Virus record (IMG/VR): IMGVR_UViG_3300007513_000001
Coordinates: 1 to 64,000 of that record
Origin: a virus
Length of the DNA: 64,000 nt
Direction: 5' to 3' (one strand)
Positions 1 through 8,128 of this stretch are shown here, one piece after another; the first letter of the stretch is position 1; each line of letters begins with the position of its first letter. The notes below the pieces were generated by a model that did not search any database, was not told where the DNA came from, and saw only the letters and a program-made list of their open reading frames with translations. A program made the position numbers and the translations under genes.

Positions 1-999
1 CAAACGAAACACACGAAACCCGACGGCATTCCGAAAGATGTCTATTACGATATGTACCAGCCAGAAGTTGTTGAAGAGTTCACAGCGGAAAAAGCTCTGA
101 TGAAGTGCATGTGGGAAGGCGGCGAGGGTCCATGGAATGATGACCTATACGCCCAGATGCAAGATCGCGATGCATGGATGAAAGAGTCTCGGGTACGTGA
201 GTATGTAAGGGCTTTACTTAAAGAAGATCCAATGGGATTTGTACATGATCTTGCCGCTGCATCGAGCGAATTCGGCGAAGAAGGTGAAACTTTTTTCGGC
301 GGTGATCCTGGAAAAGGTGGTGGAAAAGCGATTAAGCGCGCATTTAGCGCAAATGCAGACCATCAATGGCTTTCTACTCTAGACACCGTTCACTGGACTG
401 GTGAGATCTATGACATGGAAGCGCTGGCTGGTAAAGGAAAAGATGAACTTTCTACTACTATGACACTTTCAGGAGAAAACTTTGATGGCTTGATGGACTA
501 TGGCTTGTGGGTAAAGGGCCGGATTACTCTGGCAACTAATGACATGGACCAGCTTTATAGTGGTCACTGGGAGGATTATATCCCGGGTTTGACGAGTACC
601 GTGTCAGAAAAAGAATATGAACAACGGAAGAAGTCTTCTGGAATCAACAAGTTACCGACAACGTCAAAAGATTATAGTCGCTATGGAAAACTTAAGCGTG
701 GTAGTGAGTTTGGCGAAAAAATGGCGAGGAATATTCCTTATGTTTTAGATCAATCCACATGGGATAATAACGTGCCAGGTACAAACGAAGCTTTAGTTGA
801 TAACTGGAGCCCGGTTGGTATTATTCTCACCCGCGGTGATGAGATAAACGCGATATCAGGCCTGGATTATATTGAGGGAACAAAAGAAGACATTGAAGAG
901 TTTGCTCTTGGCGTGACCAAGCAGATAATGTTGACAGCTCTTGCATTCGGCGTTCCTATATACGATGAAGAGCGTGAAGTGTTATGGAGTCCGGAATGA
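1..999 (+). CDS. Leader-containing probable virion-internal protein, 5' truncated
   Basis: The frame is open from base 1, and the first ATG (52) has no ribosome site, so the gene very likely starts before the window. Counting from that ATG, residues 46-59 (SRVREYVRALLKED) match the 14-residue leader found at the start of the following genes and end in L-K-E, so the leader is internal here. The remaining ~255 residues are soluble and rich in Trp, Gly and Asp. I do not recognise the fold; its company suggests an enzyme injected into the host, possibly another ADP-ribosyltransferase-like protein. The next gene overlaps the stop by ATGA. Confidence 0.75.
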   Translation, partial: QTKHTKPDGIPKDVYYDMYQPEVVEEFTAEKALMKCMWEGGEGPWNDDLYAQMQDRDAWMKESRVREYVRALLKEDPMGFVHDLAAASSEFGEEGETFFGGDPGKGGGKAIKRAFSANADHQWLSTLDTVHWTGEIYDMEALAGKGKDELSTTMTLSGENFDGLMDYGLWVKGRITLATNDMDQLYSGHWEDYIPGLTSTVSEKEYEQRKKSSGINKLPTTSKDYSRYGKLKRGSEFGEKMARNIPYVLDQSTWDNNVPGTNEALVDNWSPVGIILTRGDEINAISGLDYIEGTKEDIEEFALGVTKQIMLTALAFGVPIYDEEREVLWSPE

Positions 1000-1343
1000 G
1001 TTCAGGTGGCGATTGCTATGAAGCAGCAGGCAAGTTCATAATGGAAGAATGTATGCTTGGGGGTGTGGATGACTGTCAATATATTCTTGTCCATGGTGAA
1101 GTTATGGGTCAAGGTCCCATCGCTGGAATACCGTTTGGACATGCTTGGGTGCTCGATGGTTCGACTGTCATTGACAGATCAAACGGAAGAGACATCTCAA
1201 TGCCAGCGCAGCTTTATTACGCGATCGGGCAGATTGATAGAATCGATAATGTTATTGAGTATCCGTGGGAAGAAGCCCGCACAAAGATATTGGATTACGG
1301 TCATTGGGGCCCGTGGGATCTTGAAACAGAAAGTGGATTATGA
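996..1343 (+). CDS. Small protein with possible Cys-His-Asp catalytic triad
   Basis: The ATG at 996 overlaps the preceding stop (ATGA) and has GGAG upstream; an in-frame ATG at 984 is the alternative. The 115-residue product has a Cys near the N-terminus (GGDCYEAAG), a His (GHAWVLDG) and an Asp (TVIDRSNG), the order and spacing seen in papain-like or transglutaminase-like folds. It carries no leader peptide. It sits between two leader-bearing genes and probably belongs to the same transcript. The enzymatic role is inferred from these residues only. Confidence 0.6.
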   Translation: MSSGGDCYEAAGKFIMEECMLGGVDDCQYILVHGEVMGQGPIAGIPFGHAWVLDGSTVIDRSNGRDISMPAQLYYAIGQIDRIDNVIEYPWEEARTKILDYGHWGPWDLETESGL

Positions 1344-1954
1344 AAAAAAAGCCAGAAATCTTTACGCAATTCAACGCGCAGAACGTTCCTGTAAGCGCTG
1401 ACATTCTTGATACGCTAGAACAAGAAGTCGTGAATGAGTCTGCTCTTCGTAAATACATAAGAGAATTATTGATTGAGAAAGACAATTCTGCCGGACCAGG
1501 TGAACGTTATATCTATCGCGGTATGAAGATTGACTTGGGCTCTGCAGGCCTGGCATCTCAAATTAGAAAAGTGGCGCAAAAGAAACCTGCAGGAATATCT
1601 GATCAAGAAGCCGGCCGTTTTATTATGGGGAAACTGCAAAACGAAGAGATTGGTGAGTCTTGGACTACAAGCATGGACGTTGCGGCCAGTTTTGCAGACG
1701 TTTGGGAAGCTACAAATCGAGGCAGCACTCTTCACGTGATGTTTACTGGTAAGATTCCAAATGAGTTTGGTTATGATCCCACAACAACAGGTGAAGAACC
1801 ACCGATGTTCGAAGATGAGAGTGAAGTCCGGATACCGAAAGGTGAAGAAATTTTCATTTCAAATGTTGCAGTTTTTATTGCCGATAAAAAAGGTGGCAAG
1901 AACTGGATGAAATTCAAACCTGTTGCTTTTAGTCTTGGGAGTGTGAAAGCATGA
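1340..1954 (+). CDS. ADP-ribosyltransferase of the R-S-E class with leader motif
   Basis: This 204-residue protein shows the three signature motifs of arginine-type ADP-ribosyltransferases in order: YRG at 59-61, a Ser-Thr-Ser type motif in SWTTS at 107-111, and an E-x-E pair (E160, E162) before VRIPKGEE. Such enzymes transfer ADP-ribose from NAD to host proteins; T4 Alt is a capsid-packaged example. Residues 35-46 (ALRKYIRELLIE) match the leader of its neighbours and end in L-I-E, so about 46 residues could be removed on maturation. Starts overlap with both flanking genes (ATGA) indicate coupled translation. The class is well supported; the target is unknown. Confidence 0.8.
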   Translation: MKKKPEIFTQFNAQNVPVSADILDTLEQEVVNESALRKYIRELLIEKDNSAGPGERYIYRGMKIDLGSAGLASQIRKVAQKKPAGISDQEAGRFIMGKLQNEEIGESWTTSMDVAASFADVWEATNRGSTLHVMFTGKIPNEFGYDPTTTGEEPPMFEDESEVRIPKGEEIFISNVAVFIADKKGGKNWMKFKPVAFSLGSVKA

Positions 1955-2493
1955 ACCTGCTCCGTGAATACATAAGAGAGTTGTTATCAGAAAGGTCTAC
2001 ATTTATGAACAAGGGATCTTCTGATTGGTTCCGTGTTGAACTACCCGGTATTGGATATGCTGAAGGAAGCCAACATTTACGCTTCAAAGAGTGTCAATCA
2101 GACGTTGATGCTATCATGAAAACTCCTGAATATTTAGCTGCAGAAAAGAAGCATCAAGAAACAGCGAAGCCAAGCACTGATATCGTTCGTAACGAAGAAA
2201 CAGGCGAGTGGGAAGAAGTCGAAGTCGGACCAGCAGCGTTTAGGCCGAGATTTTATGATGTTGAGAACGCTTGGATCTCCAACCCAGAAAACAGAGGTAA
2301 GGGGCACGGCAAAGAAATCTACAAGGCTTTTATCAATCAAGCTGTTGAATACTCAAAGAGTTACGGCGGCGTTTTCGTTGGCGCTCATCGATGTGTAATG
2401 GGGTCTGGGTCGTCTGAAGATGCCCAGCGTGTTTGGAAATCATTAGGAAGAGAATACACATCTTCTGGCATGGTTATCTTTATAGGGTTATGA
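1951..2493 (+). CDS. GNAT-family acetyltransferase with N-terminal leader
   Basis: Residues 1-14 (MNLLREYIRELLSE) form the shared leader. The C-terminal half has the GNAT acetyl-CoA pyrophosphate loop RGKGHG at 115-120, followed by the usual helix and a final beta-strand region. GNAT proteins acetylate amines on proteins or small molecules. The middle (residues 50-100) is charged and less typical. It overlaps the ADP-ribosyltransferase gene by four bases. With the leader, it is a candidate injected modifier of host proteins. Confidence 0.75.
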   Translation: MNLLREYIRELLSERSTFMNKGSSDWFRVELPGIGYAEGSQHLRFKECQSDVDAIMKTPEYLAAEKKHQETAKPSTDIVRNEETGEWEEVEVGPAAFRPRFYDVENAWISNPENRGKGHGKEIYKAFINQAVEYSKSYGGVFVGAHRCVMGSGSSEDAQRVWKSLGREYTSSGMVIFIGL

Positions 2494-2494
2494 A

Positions 2495-3184
2495 ATGAAC
2501 CTACTCCGCGAATACATAAGAGAGCTTTTGGCAGAAGCAGCAAAGGGCTTATCTGAATTTGAAGAGCGTGGAATGCATATTGCCATAGAAGATTCGGGTG
2601 ATGCATTTGAGATAAAGCTATATGATTTCGATCCGACATACCGCGAGCCGGGGACACCTGACGTGGCAAGCCCAGCTCCCAGTTCTAATTTTCCAGATGG
2701 CGCTCTTGGCATAATTTCAGCTATGAAAGAAGCAAGTACAGACAATGGTCCGTGTTTGGACGGATTTACTATTACGTGGGTAAGTGCAGAAGGCGGCTGG
2801 GGTCCGCTACTTTACGATTTGGCAATGGAGCTAGCTACGTCCAAAGGCTCCGGCTTAACGCCAGATCGAGAAAGTGTTTCATATGAAGCCAACAGGGTAT
2901 GGGATTATTACCTTGCTAATCGCAGCGATGTTGAAATGGTCCAGATGGATGATTTATCGAACCGCCTTACGCCCGGCACAAAAGAAGATAACTGCGCGAT
3001 GACACTAGCATACGAAAGAGGACTTGAGGGCGGAACGTTTTGGGATGAAGACAATCAAGAGACCCCATGGGATCCGTATGGCAAAGACGTGCTGCAACGA
3101 AGTCCTCTCTCGAAGATGGGTGTATGGAAAGGCGCTTCTAATATTGGTGCCATCAAGGCCATGGATAGATGGACAGAAATATGA
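2495..3184 (+). CDS. Leader-bearing protein, GNAT-like central region
   Basis: The ATG at 2495 begins MNLLREYIRELLAE, the shared leader. In this 229-residue protein a central segment reads GGWGPLLYDLAMELA, then a Gly/Asp-rich turn and a helix with VWDYYLANR, an arrangement reminiscent of an acetyltransferase or a related alpha/beta fold. The canonical RxxGxG acetyl-CoA loop is not clear, so the function stays open. It begins one base after the previous stop codon and overlaps the next leader gene by four bases. Confidence 0.65.
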   Translation: MNLLREYIRELLAEAAKGLSEFEERGMHIAIEDSGDAFEIKLYDFDPTYREPGTPDVASPAPSSNFPDGALGIISAMKEASTDNGPCLDGFTITWVSAEGGWGPLLYDLAMELATSKGSGLTPDRESVSYEANRVWDYYLANRSDVEMVQMDDLSNRLTPGTKEDNCAMTLAYERGLEGGTFWDEDNQETPWDPYGKDVLQRSPLSKMGVWKGASNIGAIKAMDRWTEI

Positions 3185-3792
3185 ACCTGCTACGTGAATA
3201 CATAAGAGAGCTAATATCTGAAAAAAGATATGATCCGCCAATAGAACAGGATGTCGTCCATGGATTGAGCTTTGACGAGATGCGAGCTCATCTTTCCAGA
3301 CATTTTGGTAAAGCAAAGATAACCTTAACGAATTCTCCGCTCATGCTAGAACAATCTCACAACCCAGGTCAAGGTTTGAAGCCAGAAGGGATTTGGTATG
3401 CGTGCGGAACTGATTGGTTAGATTTTCTGCAGACAGAAATGGGAGGACCATCCGCTGAAGAATATCAGGTTTGGGCTCTCAAAATTGATATGTCGAAAGT
3501 CAAATCTTTAACAACTTCAAAAGAGATCTCACGATTCTCTTGGAAATATAGAAACACTGATGAATATTTGAAAAACCCTGTAGTTAAAATTGTAGATTGG
3601 TCACTTGCGTCTAAAGAATTTGCTGGCGTAGAGTTTTGCCCCTATCCGGTTGGCGGTATGGATATTTCTGTTAAAAATGTTTGGTACGCCGGTATCGATG
3701 TCCCCTCAGGCTGTGTTTGGAACCCTTCAGCTATTACTAACTCTACTTTAGTAGCTGAGCTTAAAGACGACGGTTGGGAGGTATACGTATGA
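3181..3792 (+). CDS. Leader-bearing protein of unknown function
   Basis: The ATG at 3181 overlaps the previous stop and starts MNLLREYIRELISE. A start 12 bases upstream would put four residues before the leader and is unlikely. The 203-residue protein contains KPEGIWYACGTDWLDFL and a Trp-rich beta-type C-terminal half; the fold is not recognised. Its place between two other leader genes suggests the same delivery route. It ends overlapping the next gene by ATGA. Confidence 0.7.
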   Translation: MNLLREYIRELISEKRYDPPIEQDVVHGLSFDEMRAHLSRHFGKAKITLTNSPLMLEQSHNPGQGLKPEGIWYACGTDWLDFLQTEMGGPSAEEYQVWALKIDMSKVKSLTTSKEISRFSWKYRNTDEYLKNPVVKIVDWSLASKEFAGVEFCPYPVGGMDISVKNVWYAGIDVPSGCVWNPSAITNSTLVAELKDDGWEVYV

Positions 3793-4313
3793 AAATTTTA
3801 CGAGAATATATAAGAGAGCTATTGAGTGAAGGTGTTGAGTTTCGCGAAGTTGATTCCCCGCTGAAATACAGTCGCTCTTCAAACGTCAAACGAATTGCGT
3901 ATTGCGATTCTGGTGTGACCGAGCTTCCTGGTAAACATGACACGTATTTTGATGAGATTGAAAGGTGGCGAAAGCGTACGAGTAGAGGTAAACTACTCAA
4001 AAAGCCAAAGCTTGAAGAAATCATCCCAGGCGTTAGCGACGCATGTATTATTGGGTTTTTAGACTACCACGTTCAGGGCCAGACCATAGATGGGAAAAAT
4101 ACCATGTGGTATATCGATTACATGAAAACTCGCACCGACTCTCGGGGCGCTGGCGTTGCTAGCAAGTTGGTTGACAACTTTTATGAAACCGTTGTAAAGC
4201 CGGGTGATCATGTCCATTTTGGTAAAATGATGCATCCGGGAATTGGCCACCTTAAAGATAAGATGGTAAAAAAATACCCGGATGTCAAAACAATCGGAGC
4301 GGTAAATTACTAA
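3789..4313 (+). CDS. Leader-bearing GNAT-like protein
   Basis: The leader is MKILREYIRELLSE. The C-terminal region (MKTRTDSRGAGVASKLVDNF, residues ~115-134) has the R-x-x-G-x-G loop and following helix of GNAT acetyltransferases. It ends in a short strand-rich segment with a KKYPDVKTIGAV tail, as in the cofactor-binding end of that family. The length (174 aa) fits a leader plus a single GNAT domain. The stop overlaps the start of the cysteine synthase-like gene by one base (TAATG). Confidence 0.65.
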   Translation: MKILREYIRELLSEGVEFREVDSPLKYSRSSNVKRIAYCDSGVTELPGKHDTYFDEIERWRKRTSRGKLLKKPKLEEIIPGVSDACIIGFLDYHVQGQTIDGKNTMWYIDYMKTRTDSRGAGVASKLVDNFYETVVKPGDHVHFGKMMHPGIGHLKDKMVKKYPDVKTIGAVNY

Positions 4314-5182
4314 TGAACTTAGATGAATATAAGCAGCTATGCGGTAAAACGCCGCTTATCAAAATTAGCGATAAGATCTATGGAAAGCTAGAGACTTATA
4401 ATCCAACAGGTTCAGTTAAAGATCGAATGATTTCGTACGTTGTTGATCAAGCTATTTGCGGAGGTTTAATAACTGACGAAACGATTCTTTGCGAAGCGAC
4501 TAGCGGGAACACTGGCATTGCATTAAGCTCAGTGGCTGCTAACCTCGGATTAGAGTGCCGTATTTTTATGCCCGGCAATATGTCTATAGAGAGAAAACAA
4601 ATGATGTCAGCTTTTGGAGCGACATTTGTTGACGCTCCTGCTGATGATTTTGAGCGAGCAATTGAGATGAGAGATGAATTCATGTCAAAAAATCCCAATG
4701 CTTGGTCGCCAATGCAGTTTAGTAATCCAGCAAATGTGGAGTGCCACAAGCAGACTACAGCTTTAGAAATACTCAAGCAAGTTAACAGCATTGGATTAAA
4801 GTGGTCGGTATTCGTTCATGGTTCGGGGACTGGAGGGACTATTGAAGGCGTACGTCAGTTTTGCGCTGAAAATTTACCACGCACTAAAATAGTGATGGCT
4901 GTGCCCGCTGAGTCGCCCCACGGAATACAGGGAATCGGAGACGGTCGAGATTTCCTCGCTGATCCAGATGTTATGGACGATGTAGTCGTTATAAAAACTC
5001 AAGATGCGATCGAAAGAGCAAAGAATTTTGCTGAAGAAACTGGTTTATTTGTGGGCATAAGTTCCGGCGCGAATATTCTAGCTTCAGAAAGATTTGCTGC
5101 AGATAATGAAATTGCTGGCATAATTATAACGATGCTTTGCGATCGCGGAGAAAGATATTTATCTGTGTATGGTGAAAAATGA
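4313..5182 (+). CDS. Cysteine synthase-like PLP-dependent enzyme
   Basis: A 289-residue member of the fold-type II PLP family. The PLP lysine sits in PTGSVKDR (K36), the substrate loop is TSGNTG (63-68), the phosphate-binding loop is GSGTGG (~170), and ISSGAN lies near residue 260. In bacteria this enzyme makes cysteine from O-acetylserine and sulfide; close relatives act on other substrates. It is shorter than CysK (~320 aa) but keeps all core motifs. No leader peptide is present, so it probably acts in the infected cell. It is coupled to the leader gene before it and overlaps the next gene by four bases. Confidence 0.88.
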   Translation: MNLDEYKQLCGKTPLIKISDKIYGKLETYNPTGSVKDRMISYVVDQAICGGLITDETILCEATSGNTGIALSSVAANLGLECRIFMPGNMSIERKQMMSAFGATFVDAPADDFERAIEMRDEFMSKNPNAWSPMQFSNPANVECHKQTTALEILKQVNSIGLKWSVFVHGSGTGGTIEGVRQFCAENLPRTKIVMAVPAESPHGIQGIGDGRDFLADPDVMDDVVVIKTQDAIERAKNFAEETGLFVGISSGANILASERFAADNEIAGIIITMLCDRGERYLSVYGEK

Positions 5183-5541
5183 CGTTAGCGCTTTCAAGAC
5201 CAATCTTTATTGAAAACAGTAGGATCCCAGTGTGGCTTTCTCATTTTTCTCCTATTACTATAAACGCTATTACTCTCGGACCATTCGTTTTATCGAGGGG
5301 GAAAATATCCGAAATCACAAGAGCTCACGAGACTATACATTGGCAACAATACATTGACCTCGCGATTCTCGGATTCCCTATTTTATACTTTGCTTATTGG
5401 ATAGCTGGTTTAATTAAATATAGAGACGGCAATAAAGCGTATTATCAGATTCCTTTTGAGCAAGAAGCTTATAAAAACGAAGACAACCCCTATTATTTTA
5501 TTGCTAGAAAGAGATGGGCGTGGAGAAAATTAAAAATATGA
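5179..5541 (+). CDS. Membrane-anchored protein with HExxH zinc-site motif
   Basis: This 120-residue protein has HETIHWQQ near residue 50, a central hydrophobic segment (IDLAILGFPILYFAYWIAGL) and then PFEQEAY, which could supply the third zinc ligand. HExxH followed by a distal E is the gluzincin layout. Such small membrane zincins are common as uncharacterised phage and bacterial proteins. It starts in ATGA overlap with the cysteine synthase-like gene. Protease activity is a motif-based inference. Confidence 0.6.
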   Translation: MTLALSRPIFIENSRIPVWLSHFSPITINAITLGPFVLSRGKISEITRAHETIHWQQYIDLAILGFPILYFAYWIAGLIKYRDGNKAYYQIPFEQEAYKNEDNPYYFIARKRWAWRKLKI

Positions 5542-5678
5542 AAAAGATAATAGAGAAGCTTAAGTGGCGAGGAATTACTTTTAAAGATATAGTTTATTCT
5601 GTTTTTTGTTTGGGTTTAATAATTGCAGTGACTGGCGTAATGGCTTATAGTTTGGTGTTTTCTCTAGCTTCTCAGTAA
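5538..5678 (+). CDS. 46-residue single-pass membrane protein
   Basis: The ATG at 5538 overlaps the previous stop (ATGA). The product has a basic N-terminus (MKKIIEKLKWRG) and one strong transmembrane helix (VYSVFCLGLIIAVTGVMAYS). The function is unknown; coupling to the membrane zincin-like gene suggests the two act together. Confidence 0.55.
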   Translation: MKKIIEKLKWRGITFKDIVYSVFCLGLIIAVTGVMAYSLVFSLASQ

Positions 5679-5783
5679 ATTTTATTCGCAAAAATGCTAA
5701 TTTAGCAACTTAGCTGTTGAATAACGTCTTCTTAATTTATACTTTATAATATAGGGCGAAAGCTTTTTTTATTGGTCGTTGAG
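5679..5783 (+). promoter_or_regulatory. Intergenic region with -10-like TATAAT
   Basis: About 100 AT-rich bases without a gene. TATAAT lies at 5745-5750, but no well-spaced -35 box is visible. It probably provides a start for the following gene. Confidence 0.35.
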
Positions 5784-6266
5784 ATGCGTATTAGAGTGGC
5801 TTTTTTTAAGGGCAAAGGTAATTTTTGGAACTGGGTAGTGAGGTGGTGGACTGAAAGTCCATATAGCCACGCTGAATTAGTTATGCCCAATGAAACCACT
5901 TGGATAAGCATTAGTCCATTTCTCGCTTCTAAAGTAGCAGCAAGAGAGAAAAAAGAGTGGGATGAAAATCAGTGGGATTTTATTGATTTTTTCATCTCTG
6001 AAAAAGAATATCATGAACTAGAAGACTTTTACGACGCTACGAAAGGCTTGAAATATGACTGGGTTGGAATGATAGGATCTCAGTTGATGCCTTTTAGCTG
6101 GAGAATTAAAAGCACTAAAAAATGGTATTGTAGTGAGTGGATAGCTCACGCTTTAAGAGCTGCAGATATTATTCCGTGGAAAAAGCTTAAAATATATGAG
6201 AAAAAAGATATCAGTCCAGGAACCCTTTACAGCTTAATCTCAAATTCTTTAGACAACAATTTATAA
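5784..6266 (+). CDS. Permuted papain-like (NlpC/P60-type, YiiX-like) hydrolase
   Basis: The first ATG is at 5784; an in-frame TTG at 5772 is the alternative, and neither has a clear ribosome site. In this 160-residue protein SPYSHAELV supplies a His in the N-terminal part and KWYCSEWIAHAL a Cys in the C-terminal part. His before Cys is the circularly permuted order typical of YiiX/YebB-like enzymes that hydrolyse peptides, amides or lipids. The N-terminal FFKGKGNFWNWVVRWWT is aromatic-rich. Family assignment is fairly good; the substrate is unknown. Confidence 0.65.
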   Translation: MRIRVAFFKGKGNFWNWVVRWWTESPYSHAELVMPNETTWISISPFLASKVAAREKKEWDENQWDFIDFFISEKEYHELEDFYDATKGLKYDWVGMIGSQLMPFSWRIKSTKKWYCSEWIAHALRAADIIPWKKLKIYEKKDISPGTLYSLISNSLDNNL

Positions 6267-6289
6267 ATCTTCTTGCTTAGTAATATAAT
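6260..6289 (+). promoter_or_regulatory. Promoter of the GMP reductase-like gene
   Basis: TTTATA (6260-6265) and TATAAT (6284-6289) are 18 bases apart, the spacing seen throughout this window. It lies just after the previous stop and 25 bases before the chosen start. Confidence 0.6.
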
Positions 6290-6314
6290 CTATTTAACGA
6301 TGGAGATTAACTAC

Positions 6315-7325
6315 ATGAAGAAGACGATTTCTTTTGAAGACGTTCTATTAACACCTCAATATTCTGATATTATGTCGAGGAAAGAAATAGATCTCAGTGT
6401 TGCTTTAACTAAAGAGATTAATTTAAAAATTCCAATTATTTCTTCTCCGATGGACACAGTCACAGAAGACCAAATGGCTGTAGCTATGTCGAATCGTGGT
6501 GGACTTGGTATCATTCACCGATATAATTCTCCAAAAGAACAGCGAAAAGTGGTGGAAGATTCTCTAAAGGAAAGTTTTTACGTGGCGGCAGCAGTAGGTG
6601 TTACTGGCGATTATCTTGAAAGAGCACGAATGCTAGTAAAATCGGGCGTGTCAGTTCTTTGTTTGGACATTGCGCATGGCCACCATGCACTAATGAGGCA
6701 TGCTTTAAAAGTATTAAGAAACACGTTTGGTCAAGATATTCACTTGATGGCTGGCAATGTTGCGACGCTAGATGGATTTAATGATCTTTCAGACTGGGGC
6801 GCAGATTCAATCCGTGTAGGAATAGGGGGCGGCTCGATTTGTTCTACAAGAATTCAGACGGGCCACGGAGTTCCAACACTTCAATCTATTATTGACTGTT
6901 CTTATTCTGATCGTAATGCTCTTCTTATTGCCGATGGCGGAATTAGAAACTCTGGAGATATTGTTAAAGCTCTTGCAGCCGGAGCTGACGCGGTAATGAT
7001 TGGATCTCTTTTGGCTGGTTCAAATGAATCCCCGGGAGAAATGTTCCATAAAAACGGAGAAAGGTATAAGGTTTATCGTGGCATGGCTAGTAAAGAAGCA
7101 CAAATCCAGTGGCGCGGCCATTTTGCTTCTGTTGAGGGTGTATCCTCAGCAGTTCCGTGTAGAGGAAGCGCAGAAGATGTGTTAAGAGAGCTTGAAACTG
7201 GAATCCGCTCTGGTCTATCTTACACTGGAGCAAAAAATATTTTAGAGCTTCAAAGCAAGTCTACGTTTATAGAGCAAACATCAGCTGGACAGCTGGAAAG
7301 CTCAACTCATATTAACAAGAATTAA
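6315..7325 (+). CDS. guaC-like: GMP reductase / IMP dehydrogenase family enzyme, GMP reductase-like
   Basis: The ATG at 6315 is preceded by GGAG at good spacing, and upstream ATGs lie too close to the promoter. The 336-residue TIM barrel has the IMPDH/GMPR core: [16 protein letters not shown], the catalytic-loop cysteine in GGGSICSTR (~176), DGGIRNSGD and YRGMAS. There are no CBS domains, and the flap region after YRGM resembles GMP reductase (YRGMxS...PxRG...GIRSGLxYTGA) more than the Arg-Tyr flap of IMPDH. GMP reductase converts GMP to IMP with NADPH, rebalancing purines during infection. The exact substrate direction needs biochemical proof. Confidence 0.85.
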   Translation: MKKTISFEDVLLTPQYSDIMSRKEIDLSVALTKEINLKIPIISSPMDTVTEDQMAVAMSNRGGLGIIHRYNSPKEQRKVVEDSLKESFYVAAAVGVTGDYLERARMLVKSGVSVLCLDIAHGHHALMRHALKVLRNTFGQDIHLMAGNVATLDGFNDLSDWGADSIRVGIGGGSICSTRIQTGHGVPTLQSIIDCSYSDRNALLIADGGIRNSGDIVKALAAGADAVMIGSLLAGSNESPGEMFHKNGERYKVYRGMASKEAQIQWRGHFASVEGVSSAVPCRGSAEDVLRELETGIRSGLSYTGAKNILELQSKSTFIEQTSAGQLESSTHINKN

Positions 7326-7332
7326 TTTTAGA

Positions 7333-7365
7333 TTCTGTAAAAAAAGCACCCCAATGTGTTATAAT
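7333..7365 (+). promoter_or_regulatory. Family promoter P1
   Basis: TTCTGTAAAAAA begins at 7333 and TATAAT is at 7360-7365, with 18 bases between TGTAAA and TATAAT. It drives the small gene at 7387 and possibly the tRNA cluster. Confidence 0.8.
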
Positions 7366-7386
7366 AAGACAGTAAAGGAAGGATTG

Positions 7387-7599
7387 ATGGAAACTCAACT
7401 TACAACTTCTGGATCTCAACTTAGCAAACTTACTCCATTTGAAGAAGCTGCTTTGAGAGCGTTTCATTTCGGGCTTGCGTTAGATAATTGCGTACAGCTT
7501 CAAGCTTATATCGACACTAGTGAAGCCAGCTCTTCGAAAGAATCAACTTGGCTAGACAAAGTGTACATTGCTGAAATTATGGATTCTGAATTTAATTAA
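7387..7599 (+). CDS. 70-residue protein, unknown, first gene after P1
   Basis: The ATG at 7387 follows GGAAGG at good spacing; an upstream in-frame ATG (7354) overlaps the promoter and is rejected. The product starts METQLTTSG, has a helical middle (FEEAALRAFHFGLALDNCVQL) and an acidic end. No family is recognised. Confidence 0.65.
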   Translation: METQLTTSGSQLSKLTPFEEAALRAFHFGLALDNCVQLQAYIDTSEASSSKESTWLDKVYIAEIMDSEFN

Positions 7600-7606
7600 A
7601 TTTTTT

Positions 7607-7692
7607 GGCTGAGTGGTGGAATCGGTATACACAGGAGACTTAAAATCTCCCGGCCACAGGCCTTGCGGGTTCGAGTCCCGCCTCAGCTACCA
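7607..7692 (+). tRNA. tRNA-Leu (UAA)
   Basis: An 86-base class II tRNA. The acceptor GGCTGAG pairs with CTCAGCT, the anticodon arm is GGAGA-CTTAAAA-TCTCC with anticodon TAA, there is a long variable arm, and the T-arm contains GGTTCGAGTCC. CCA is encoded. Confidence 0.95.
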
Positions 7693-7712
7693 TTTCTTGG
7701 ATCATCAAGAAT

Positions 7713-7747
7713 ATACTGCGTTGTAGAATATAGTGCGCAGTATTTTA
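7713..7747 (+). terminator. Hairpin with T-run after tRNA-Leu
   Basis: ATACTGCG (7713-7720) pairs perfectly with CGCAGTAT (7736-7743), followed by TTTT. It could end the tRNA-Leu transcript or act as a processing stem. Confidence 0.6.
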
Positions 7748-7824
7748 AGTTAAGCTAAGTGAACGAGAGATGAATCCTCTTTAGTAACAACTCTATTACA
7801 ATCTTTGAAATTTTATATTGAGGC

Positions 7825-8124
7825 CTTGGATTTAGCGGTCCGAGGAGCCGGTGGGGATACCGGTCGTAGTGACCAAAAAACTGACGGTGAGCGACGCATT
7901 GGTGGTCGCAAGAAGTCCGCAGGGAATGAGAGGTATGTACACCAACTGCATACTTCGTACCGTACGACGGATCCCCACCCCCTCTACCTTTTATGTGGGA
8001 GACACAGGCCAGAGTAGATGGTGGGTAAGTCTTACGAGCAGTAAGCCATCTCGTGGTTGCGTAAGCGTGGTCGAAGTACTGACTTTACAGGCTGTGTCTA
8101 GATAGAGAAGCTGGGAACTCTATC
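7825..8124 (+). ncRNA. Structured non-coding RNA of about 300 bases between tRNA genes
   Basis: No convincing gene lies here, but many complementary segments do: GGTGGGGAT (7850-7858) with ATCCCCACC (7971-7979); GGTC/GACC (7862-7874); GTATG/CATAC (7933-7953); GACACAGGCC (8001-8010) with GGCTGTGTC (8090-8098), enclosing AGATGG/CCATCT (8016/8046) and CTTAC/GTAAG (8031/8041); and a final GATAGAG/CTCTATC hairpin (8101-8124) just before tRNA-Lys. It is richer in GC than its surroundings. It is not an intron in a tRNA, and I see no RNase P or tmRNA signatures. Large phage RNAs of the GOLLD or ROOL kind occur beside tRNA genes, but I cannot match it to either. Confidence 0.7.
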
Positions 8125-8128
8125 ATAC

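Noticed and set aside
1057-1401. Second-frame ORF inside the peptidase-like gene
   Set aside because: It has no ribosome site and overlaps two well-supported genes in another frame.
7805-8105. Two short + strand ORFs between tRNA-Leu and tRNA-Lys
   Set aside because: They lack ribosome sites and overlap dense complementary stems; the region is better read as an RNA gene.
7820-8124. Group I intron, RNase P RNA or tmRNA
   Set aside because: The flanking tRNAs are intact and I see no conserved core sequences of these RNAs.
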